From an uncultured Synergistales bacterium (GTDB lineage Bacteria; Synergistota; Synergistia; Synergistales; Aminobacteriaceae), in the NCBI GenBank assembly GCA_905236605.1, contig CAJORD010000060.1, positions 1 to 5,516 of the forward strand: 5,516 nt of DNA. The letters are read 5' to 3'. The translations under genes and the position numbers were made by a program. The stretch's first letter is position 1; the number at the start of each line of letters is the position of its first letter. Positions 1 to 4,872 of this stretch are shown here, one piece after another. The notes under the pieces are model-generated. The model searched no databases. It was not told the DNA's origin and was given only the letters and a program-made list of their open reading frames with translations.

Positions 1-1029
1 GATTCGCTCGAGCCGCCCGGGGACTTGCGGAACATTCGCGACGCCGTCAATAATTGCTTCGTCATCGACGCGGCCACGCATTGCGGTTACTGCGCATAGA
101 GTGTTCATGACGTTGAAATCACCGACTAAAGGACTTTTTAATTTGAGATTATTAAAGCCGCGAGTAGAAATTTCAAATTCTGTTCCTGCGAGAGTCATTT
201 TAATATTGAAAGCTCGTGAGTCGGCGTTATCATCAAGACCGAAGCCGCGAAGATTTTTTTGAAACTCGTTTAATAATCGTTTGCCGTATGGATCATCAAA
301 ATTTGCTGCGCCGATGAAATCTTCTTTTGTGTAATTCGTGAATAATAATTTTTTTGCCGCAAAATAATTTTCCATATCTAAATGAAAATCTAAATGTTCA
401 GGATATAAATTTGTGAACACCGGGACATCATAGCGCGCGCCTTTGATTCTTCCTAAAAATAATCCGTGTGAGGAAGTTTCCATGACGCAAGCTCCGCAAC
501 CGTTCTTGACCATAGCGGCAAGTTGCTTTTGGACTTCAGAACTTTCCGGCGTCGTTCGGTCGGCTTCTTTGTCGTTTATGCCATCGCTTTCAATTATTGT
601 TCCTAAGAGCCCTGAACGAATCCCCGCGGCTTTCAAGATACTTCTAATTATATAAGTCGTAGTTGTTTTGCCGTTCGTGCCTGTAACACCGACCATTAAT
701 AATTTCTCGCTCGGATTGTCATAAACAAGAGCGGCGACTTCACCAAGAAAATCACGGACGCGATTAACGATTATCTGCGGCAAATCCGTATCAACTTCGC
801 GTTCACAGAGCAAAGCACACGCGCCTTTAGTTTCAGCCATTTTTACAAATTTATGACCATCAGAATTTTCGCCCTTAATGCACGCGAATAAAGTTCCGGA
901 CGTTACGTCGCGACTGTCAGAAACGACTTCGGAAATATTAATTAAAAAATCGTCCTGACGTTTCACACGAACTTGAATATTTTTATCTTTTGCCCGTATG
1001 AAATTCAGGACGCCTTCAAAATTTATCAA
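1..1029 (-). CDS. murE: UDP-N-acetylmuramyl-tripeptide synthetase MurE (partial, C-terminus beyond left edge)
   Basis: This is a cytoplasmic Mur ligase that uses ATP to add the third stem-peptide residue (usually meso-diaminopimelate or lysine) to UDP-MurNAc-L-Ala-D-Glu. 343 codons are visible without a stop. Seen in order: the N-terminal substrate-binding motif SDSR at residues 37-40; the ATP loop GTNGKTTTT at 117-125; DRTTPES at 157-163; ETSSHGL at 184-190; TNLYPEHLDFH at 206-216; K226 in the AAK context, which matches the carbamylated lysine of the family; and the start of the C-terminal domain with PGR at 337-339. The loop that decides the third amino acid lies off the edge, so DAP or Lys specificity cannot be read. 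The frame has no ATG near its beginning. I chose TTG at 1029-1027, preceded by AAGGGAAG, which leaves 34 bases after ftsI. Another TTG at 1098 would overlap ftsI and has no ribosome site. The family call is secure; the start is less so. Confidence 0.95.
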   Translation of the reverse strand, partial: MINFEGVLNFIRAKDKNIQVRVKRQDDFLINISEVVSDSRDVTSGTLFACIKGENSDGHKFVKMAETKGACALLCEREVDTDLPQIIVNRVRDFLGEVAALVYDNPSEKLLMVGVTGTNGKTTTTYIIRSILKAAGIRSGLLGTIIESDGINDKEADRTTPESSEVQKQLAAMVKNGCGACVMETSSHGLFLGRIKGARYDVPVFTNLYPEHLDFHLDMENYFAAKKLLFTNYTKEDFIGAANFDDPYGKRLLNEFQKNLRGFGLDDNADSRAFNIKMTLAGTEFEISTRGFNNLKLKSPLVGDFNVMNTLCAVTAMRGRVDDEAIIDGVANVPQVPGRLERI

Positions 1030-1040
1030 TATGAATTTAT

Positions 1041-1048
1041 CTTCCCTT
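1041..1048 (-). promoter_or_regulatory. Ribosome binding site supporting the TTG start of murE
   Basis: On the minus strand AAGGGAAG lies 11 bases upstream of the TTG at 1029-1027. It is the only purine-rich Shine-Dalgarno-like stretch near the beginning of the murE frame, and it falls in the short gap after the ftsI stop. The spacing is slightly long, so the start assignment is moderately supported. Confidence 0.5.
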
Positions 1049-1063
1049 CTCGAATATTTGTAC

Positions 1064-2749
1064 TTAAGAATAATATTCGAGTTCGGCCATTTCTTCAACT
1101 ATAGATTTGAAAGTCGGCGCAGCAAGTTCACCACCATAAATTTTTCCGCTTGTTGGCTCACCGATAACGACGAGCATTAAATATTTCGGTGCGTCATATG
1201 GCCAAAATCCGATGAATGATGCTACGTAACGATTCTTTGAATATTTTCCGCCCTCGGGGACCTGGGCTGTTCCAGTTTTGCCGGCTAATTCTGTAATTTC
1301 AGTGTTAGCTCTCTTGCCCGTACCTTCAACGACGACCCGACGCATAGCGCGTCTAATCCATGCTGCCGTTTCCGGCGTGTAAACTTCGCGCATTACTTTC
1401 GGCGTTCCTTTGTAAACGATTTCGCCGTGAGAATTCATAGCTTCTTTGACGATATAAGGACTCATGAGCTTGCCGCCGTTGACGATCGCGCCCATCGCTG
1501 TGATTAATTGTAAAGGCGTTACGGCAAGTCCCTGACCGATTGCGATATTAGCAGGAGTTATTCCGCGCCAGTTTTCAGGATATGGCAAAATCCCCTTAGC
1601 GACGCCGGGCAACTCTATATCAGTTTCTTGACCGAAGCCCAACGCCTGAAGACTTTCATAAGTTTTTGTGCGCTCGGCTCTGATTCCGATTTGAGCCATG
1701 CCGACGTTTGAAGACTTTATTAATAATCCTGCGGTGCTTAAATTTCCATATGCGACATTTGAATTTGATTCCCTTATAAAGCCGTCCGCGACTTTCAATT
1801 TCGCCGGGCAAAAAAATACTTCGTCCGTTCTTGCCCAACCGCGTTCAAGCGCAACGCCCAAATAAATTGGCTTGAAAGTCGAGCCCGGTTCATAGCCGCG
1901 ACTGACAACGGAATTTGAAAGAGAATCTATAGTTAAGCTCTTGCGATTTTGTGGGTCATAAGTCGGATAACTTGCCATCGCTAAAAGTTCGCCAGTGTTC
2001 GGGTCCATGCAGACACACACGGCCCACTTTGCTCCGTCGTCTTGTGCAGCCTTAAATAAATGTTTCTCAACTACATATTGCATTCTGCTGTCAAGCGTCA
2101 GAGTTATAACCGGCGTAACGCGATGATCTATATCGCGCTCAAAGAGTGAAGCGGGCTGACTTCCGGCACGTTTGACTACAATTTTTTGTCCGGGCGGATT
2201 ATAAAGCGTTTTGTCCCAATATTGTTCAATTCCGGCTTGCCCTTTGTTGTCGGCGTCGCAAAATCCTAAAACGTGAGACATTAATTTTTGATTCGTATAT
2301 TTTCGATACGGTTCGTCAATCTCAATGAACGCGCGCGAATTTTTGACGAGGGATTTATATTTTTCTGCCTTATCTTCGGCCATGACTTTATGATCGAGCC
2401 ACATAAAACGCGTTTTCTTCGTTCCCATGACTTCGCGAATTTTTAAAATTAAGTCGTCTGAAATAATTCCTACGGCGTTTTCAAGGTCGTCAGAAGTCAA
2501 AAGTGAAGGGTCTACAGCAAAAGAAGGAATAGTATCTGAAATTACAAGCGCGTTGCCTTTAACGTCTTGAATTATTCCGCGCGTCGAATGAAGATTTACT
2601 CTGCGCCAATACTGATGCTGCGACTGTTGAACAACTCGCGGCTCGGGGTAACAATGCCGCGCTACAAGCGTTAAGCTTATGACAGTGAAGAACAATACAA
2701 ATAAACCCCACGGATTGCCCTTGCTGCCTTGTAAATTTTTTTTTGACAT
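1064..2749 (-). CDS. ftsI: Class B penicillin-binding protein, FtsI/PBP3 type (septal peptidoglycan transpeptidase)
   Basis: This is a membrane-anchored D,D-transpeptidase that cross-links peptidoglycan, most likely at the septum. The 561-residue protein has a short cytoplasmic tail, one membrane segment at about 14-31, and a class B N-terminal (pedestal) domain beginning with RGII at 58-61. A conserved stretch around 148-182 includes HVLGF and GIEQYWD. The transpeptidase domain follows. All three catalytic motifs are present: SxxK as STFK at 290-293 (nucleophile S290), SxN as SSN at 346-348, and KTG at 491-493 followed by TAQ. The length is typical of FtsI, and the protein ends soon after the catalytic domain with no PASTA repeats, unlike SpoVD or PBP2x. 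Its place between an FtsL-like gene and murE is the standard dcw order and argues for the division enzyme over an elongation PBP2. The ATG at 2749 has no clear Shine-Dalgarno site; its 56-base leader after ftsL is almost wholly A and T. Codons 3-5 contain a run of nine A. Confidence 0.94.
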   Translation of the reverse strand: MSKKNLQGSKGNPWGLFVLFFTVISLTLVARHCYPEPRVVQQSQHQYWRRVNLHSTRGIIQDVKGNALVISDTIPSFAVDPSLLTSDDLENAVGIISDDLILKIREVMGTKKTRFMWLDHKVMAEDKAEKYKSLVKNSRAFIEIDEPYRKYTNQKLMSHVLGFCDADNKGQAGIEQYWDKTLYNPPGQKIVVKRAGSQPASLFERDIDHRVTPVITLTLDSRMQYVVEKHLFKAAQDDGAKWAVCVCMDPNTGELLAMASYPTYDPQNRKSLTIDSLSNSVVSRGYEPGSTFKPIYLGVALERGWARTDEVFFCPAKLKVADGFIRESNSNVAYGNLSTAGLLIKSSNVGMAQIGIRAERTKTYESLQALGFGQETDIELPGVAKGILPYPENWRGITPANIAIGQGLAVTPLQLITAMGAIVNGGKLMSPYIVKEAMNSHGEIVYKGTPKVMREVYTPETAAWIRRAMRRVVVEGTGKRANTEITELAGKTGTAQVPEGGKYSKNRYVASFIGFWPYDAPKYLMLVVIGEPTSGKIYGGELAAPTFKSIVEEMAELEYYS

Positions 2750-2805
2750 AAACTTTTGAATTTAATTTTGGAATTTTAGATAGAAATTTTTATTTTTTAT
2801 TTTTT

Positions 2806-3195
2806 TTATTTGTCGTTGTCCCTTCCGAATAACCACGCAAGACCCGAACGCCAGCCCGTGAGTTCCTGCTTAGAATTTTTCTTCGAGGCCGTCAAAGCTG
2901 TTCCGCGCGGTCTGACCGGCAAAGTTTCAGCCTTGAGAACTTTCTGCATTCCTAAATTCTCTTTGCAGTAGCTGTAAATCCGAATAGGCGCGAGAAGGCC
3001 GGAAAGCTCTTGACGCAAAACGACTTCTTCATCTGTATATCGTTGAATAGATTTGTTGACTGTATCAAGGTAATACGCGAGACGTGCAGCATGAAACCTT
3101 AAAAATCCAAGGCCCATAGTCAAAATCACAATAAGGCTTAAGGCCGCTACAATCTTGAAAGTAAATTTTATTTTTTCCGAATTATTTTTACGCAC
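2806..3195 (-). CDS. ftsL: FtsL-like cell division protein (small bitopic membrane protein)
   Basis: FtsL-type proteins form a coiled-coil subcomplex with FtsB/DivIC that recruits and activates the septal synthase FtsW-FtsI. This 129-residue product has a basic cytoplasmic N-terminus, one membrane segment at about 13-32, and then a polar, probably helical stretch at about 38-68. The segment IRIYSYCKENLGMQ at 71-84 resembles the conserved end of FtsL coiled coils, where a short helix leads to LGM. The tail beyond 95 is basic and variable. Sequence similarity is weak across this family, so the call rests on size, topology, the LGM motif and the location between rsmH and ftsI. The start is GTG at 3195-3193, with GGAGG nine bases upstream, the best ribosome site in the window. 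The stop is followed by an A/T-only stretch leading to ftsI. Confidence 0.8.
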   Translation of the reverse strand: MRKNNSEKIKFTFKIVAALSLIVILTMGLGFLRFHAARLAYYLDTVNKSIQRYTDEEVVLRQELSGLLAPIRIYSYCKENLGMQKVLKAETLPVRPRGTALTASKKNSKQELTGWRSGLAWLFGRDNDK

Positions 3196-3204
3196 CTTCC
3201 TTCG

Positions 3205-3209
3205 CCTCC
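3205..3209 (-). promoter_or_regulatory. Strong Shine-Dalgarno site deciding the GTG start of ftsL
   Basis: GGAGG on the minus strand is spaced nine bases from the GTG at 3195-3193. It fixes this non-ATG start, and it contrasts with rsmH and ftsI, which have no comparable site. Confidence 0.8.
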
Positions 3210-3236
3210 GTTTTCCCTGAATATTTTCTTATTATG

Positions 3237-3300
3237 TACGTGTGCCGTAAAAATTACATAAAATTTCTTTTACGTGTGAATAATATCACAATCTGCGTAA
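3237..3300. repeat. Cluster of short direct and inverted repeats in the ftsL leader
   Basis: TACGTGTG occurs twice, at 3237-3244 and 3271-3278, with starts 34 bases apart. CGTAAAA (3246-3252) and TTTTACG (3268-3274) form a 7-base inverted repeat with a 15-base loop. A further CGTAA lies at 3296-3300, and TTTTACG recurs at 3186-3192 within the first codons of ftsL. These could be operator half-sites or a weak RNA stem in the ftsL leader. AT-rich DNA gives such matches by chance fairly often, so function is uncertain. Confidence 0.35.
3275..3290. promoter_or_regulatory. Perfect palindrome TGTGA-N6-TCACA, possible CRP/FNR-type operator
   Basis: The arms TGTGA (3275-3279) and TCACA (3286-3290) are exact inverted complements separated by ATAATA, which gives the core consensus known for CRP-family regulators in other bacteria. 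It lies 80-95 bases upstream of the ftsL start, in the gap after rsmH. The central six bases read TATTAT on the minus strand and could be a -10 element, so a protein bound here would cover the promoter. No CRP-family gene is in the window. The palindrome is seen directly; its role is inferred. Confidence 0.4.
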
Positions 3301-3308
3301 ATTGCCTA
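3280..3308 (-). promoter_or_regulatory. Candidate internal promoter for ftsL-ftsI-murE
   Basis: On the minus strand TAGGCA (3308-3303, four of six matches to TTGACA) is followed after 17 bases by TATTAT (3285-3280, five of six matches to TATAAT). The -10 is preceded by TGA, giving an extended -10 form. The -35 overlaps the rsmH stop codon. A start near 3273 would leave a leader of about 78 bases before ftsL. This would let the downstream genes be expressed apart from rsmH. The evidence is by consensus matching only. Confidence 0.4.
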
Positions 3309-4184
3309 GTGCCGAATAATAAAAAATGCTCTTAATTTTGCACTTCGAGCACGATAATTCTGCGAAATCTCAAAATCAGTCGGCGTAAGGGGGTGGCGCG
3401 TCAAAATTTTTCCCTTATTGTCGTTTTGCCATTCGCGAAATTTTTTTTTCACGAGCCTATCTTCGATTGAATGATAAGACACAAAAATTATTAGCGCGTC
3501 ATGATGAAAATTTCCAAGCGTCTTCAATAAATTTTCAAGTTCTTGCGTTTCGTTGTTTATATAAATTCGCAACGCCTGAAAAACTCTTCGCGCCGGGTGA
3601 GTTCCCATTTTTCGTTGAACAGGCTGCGGTAGCGTCTCTCGAATTAGGTTCACAAGATCGCTCGTCGTGTTTAAGGGCTTGCGAGATTTTTTTATAGCGG
3701 CTGCAATCTGACGCGAAAATCTTTCCTCGCCATAGTCCCAAAAAATTTTTGCAAGCTCTCGTTCGTCGCAACGTTGAAGAACTTCGCGCGCCGTTAATAA
3801 GTTTTCGTCATCGGTGTTCATTCGCATATCCAGAGGGCCGTCGTTTTGAAACGAAAAACCGCGTTCGGGAGTGGTGATTTGCATGTTCGATACACCGAGG
3901 TCAAAGACGTAAACGTCGAACGAGTTTATATTAGGAATATTTTCAAGCTCGCCAAAATTTTCATGAACGGCCGCAAAGCGTTCGCCAAAAATTTTTAGAC
4001 GTTCGAGCGCAAAATTTATAGCTTGCTGATCCCTATCGAGGCCAAGCACAAATGAATCAGGAAAATTTTTCAAAAATCCTTCGGAGTAGCCGCCAAGTCC
4101 GAGAGTGCCATCGAGAATTCGCGAATGAGAATTTTTTTTCACGAAGTCAAGAACTTCATTTAACATTACGGGTTCATGAGTCAT
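3306..4184 (-). CDS. rsmH: 16S rRNA (cytosine(1402)-N(4))-methyltransferase RsmH (MraW)
   Basis: This is a cytoplasmic SAM-dependent enzyme that methylates N4 of C1402 in the decoding centre of 16S rRNA, and it is usually near the head of the dcw cluster. The 292-residue protein is full length for the family. It opens with HEPVMLNEVL at 3-12. It then has the SAM-binding loop DGTLGLGGYSE at 25-35, the acidic site DRD at 50-52, FDLGVSN at 94-100 and GFSFQNDGPLDMRM at 109-122. An inserted helical region follows, then RRVFQALRIYIN at 199-210, SYHSIEDRLVK at 236-246 and RARSAKLR at 278-285. The usual DLGVSS and SFHSLEDR are slightly changed (N100, Y237, I240), all conservative. The ATG fits the conserved N-terminus exactly, but the nearest AAGG is 19 bases upstream, so the ribosome site is poor. 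It is the first gene of this operon as seen here; mraZ is absent. Confidence 0.97.
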   Translation of the reverse strand: MTHEPVMLNEVLDFVKKNSHSRILDGTLGLGGYSEGFLKNFPDSFVLGLDRDQQAINFALERLKIFGERFAAVHENFGELENIPNINSFDVYVFDLGVSNMQITTPERGFSFQNDGPLDMRMNTDDENLLTAREVLQRCDERELAKIFWDYGEERFSRQIAAAIKKSRKPLNTTSDLVNLIRETLPQPVQRKMGTHPARRVFQALRIYINNETQELENLLKTLGNFHHDALIIFVSYHSIEDRLVKKKFREWQNDNKGKILTRHPLTPTDFEISQNYRARSAKLRAFFIIRH

Positions 4185-4229
4185 AATTTTTATTTTTATT
4201 CTGCCTTTTGAAATTTAGAATTGCCAGAA

Positions 4230-4238
4230 ATAATATCA
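4230..4238 (-). promoter_or_regulatory. Candidate extended -10 promoter element for rsmH
   Basis: TGATATTAT on the minus strand is a TGn extended -10 with one mismatch to TATAAT. No good -35 is seen, as the expected place falls in the preceding terminator. A start near 4223 would give a leader of about 38 bases before the rsmH ATG. The element lies just downstream of the terminator of the thioredoxin-like gene, where a new promoter is needed. The same 11-base word GTGATATTATT occurs before ftsL. Confidence 0.4.
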
Positions 4239-4241
4239 CGC

Positions 4242-4281
4242 AAAAAAAATACCGAGGCTTCCCGTTTTGAGAAAACCTCGG
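4242..4281 (-). terminator. Rho-independent terminator of the thioredoxin-like gene
   Basis: On the minus strand CCGAGG (4281-4276) pairs with CCTCGG (4257-4252). The inner bases TTTT and AAAA can extend the stem past a bulge. The stem is followed by TATTTTTTT, a clear U-tract in the RNA. It begins 52 bases after the stop of the thioredoxin-like gene, separating that gene from the rsmH operon. In the plus direction the hairpin is followed by CAATTTTT, a weaker tract with no plus-strand gene leading into it. Confidence 0.85.
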
Positions 4282-4333
4282 CAATTTTTAAGGAGATTGA
4301 TAGTGATTTATATCGTAAGAACAAATTTTTATA

Positions 4334-4687
4334 TTAAATTTTGATTCCCTTGTCTGCAAAAACTTTTATGACGTCGCTCATAGAACGATAACCGACTTCC
4401 TTGGCAATTTCATTTCCGTTTGCGTCCCTGAAAATTAAAGTCGGAACATAGCGCACGTTATATTTTTTTGCGATGTCCGGATTATTTTCAAGATAGATGT
4501 GAGAAGTTTTGATTTTGCCTTTATAAGTTGCGTTAATCTCGTTCAGGACCTTCGACATTTGTTCACAAGCCGGGCATGTCTGCGTAGAGAGCATCGTAAC
4601 CGACGGAGCCGCCGCGCTTGCAACCGAACCTAACACCGCTATCATAATAAGAGCCGACAATAATATTAAAGTTAATTTCGTTTTCAT
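4334..4687 (-). CDS. Exported thioredoxin-fold protein with CPAC active site
   Basis: This is probably a thiol-disulfide oxidoreductase acting outside the cytoplasm. The 117-residue product starts with a classic signal peptide: Lys at 2 and 4, a hydrophobic core at about 5-22, and a likely signal peptidase I cut after ASA (25) or shortly after. There is no lipobox cysteine. The mature part is a single short thioredoxin domain. It has the redox motif CPAC at 38-41, the cis-proline loop VPT at 81-83 preceded by KKYNVRY, and GNEIAKEVGYRS at 91-102 before the last helix. The motif is CPAC instead of the CGPC of cytosolic thioredoxin, and the tryptophan usually just before it is missing, so redox potential and partner cannot be predicted. 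The ATG has AAAGGG 12 bases upstream. The gene has its own terminator, so it is a single-gene unit beside the dcw operon. No dedicated redox partner such as CcdA/DsbD is visible. Confidence 0.85.
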   Translation of the reverse strand: MKTKLTLILLSALIMIAVLGSVASAAAPSVTMLSTQTCPACEQMSKVLNEINATYKGKIKTSHIYLENNPDIAKKYNVRYVPTLIFRDANGNEIAKEVGYRSMSDVIKVFADKGIKI

Positions 4688-4699
4688 GTGTGCTATACG

Positions 4700-4705
4700 C
4701 CCTTT
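4700..4705 (-). promoter_or_regulatory. Ribosome binding site of the thioredoxin-like gene
   Basis: AAAGGG on the minus strand lies 12 bases upstream of the ATG at 4687-4685. The spacing is a little long. It is the only purine-rich site nearby and agrees with a start that yields a complete signal peptide. Confidence 0.5.
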
Positions 4706-4783
4706 CGATTTTAATTTTTTAATTTGATTTTTTGAATAAGTGAATTTTATCTTAAACTTGTGAAAAAGAAATGAGTATTAATG

Positions 4784-4811
4784 ATTATAGCGCATAAACA
4801 AGGCCGATTAA
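4784..4811 (-). promoter_or_regulatory. Candidate promoter for the thioredoxin-like gene
   Basis: A perfect TATAAT lies at 4789-4784 on the minus strand, with a weak TTAATC at 4811-4806 as -35 and a 16-base spacer. It would give a leader of about 90 bases before the thioredoxin-like ATG. Much of that leader is A and T without obvious structure. It overlaps the plus-strand candidate promoter. Confidence 0.4.
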
Positions 4812-4823
4812 CTGCGATATAAT
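4795..4823 (+). promoter_or_regulatory. Candidate promoter for the divergent unknown gene
   Basis: TAAACA (4795-4800, four of six matches to TTGACA), a 17-base spacer, and a perfect TATAAT (4818-4823) form a good sigma-70-type promoter by eye. The expected start near 4830 leaves a leader of about 43 bases before the ATG at 4873. Confidence 0.5.
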
Positions 4824-4852
4824 TCTTGCAAACCTCGAAAAAATTTTGTGAT

Positions 4853-4859
4853 AAAGGAG
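4853..4859 (+). promoter_or_regulatory. Ribosome binding site of the divergent unknown gene
   Basis: AAAGGAG is a near-ideal Shine-Dalgarno sequence. It is 13 bases from the ATG at 4873, longer than usual, but no nearer in-frame start exists. It supports translation on the plus strand here. Confidence 0.6.
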
Positions 4860-4872
4860 TTTAATTTCAGAC

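Noticed and set aside
443..655. Plus-strand open frame of 70 codons
   Set aside because: It is antisense to the P-loop and central motifs of murE, and its protein has no recognisable feature.
1064..1098. TTG at 1098 as the start of murE, overlapping ftsI
   Set aside because: There is no ribosome site before it, it would add a lysine- and arginine-rich extension unlike MurE N-termini, and the TTG at 1029 gives a more usual length.
3467..3771. Overlapping open frames on both strands within rsmH
   Set aside because: They sit in alternate frames over well-conserved RsmH motifs and have no start signals.
4252..4281. Hairpin as a plus-strand terminator or riboswitch
   Set aside because: No plus-strand gene runs into it. 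The longer T-tract follows it on the minus strand, directly after the thioredoxin-like gene, and there is no larger folded region typical of a riboswitch.
4303..4344. Plus-strand minigene of 13 codons: GTG at 4303 with AAGGAG upstream
   Set aside because: The ribosome site looks good, but the frame is only 13 codons, overlaps the end of the thioredoxin-like gene on the other strand and has no promoter, so chance is the simplest explanation.
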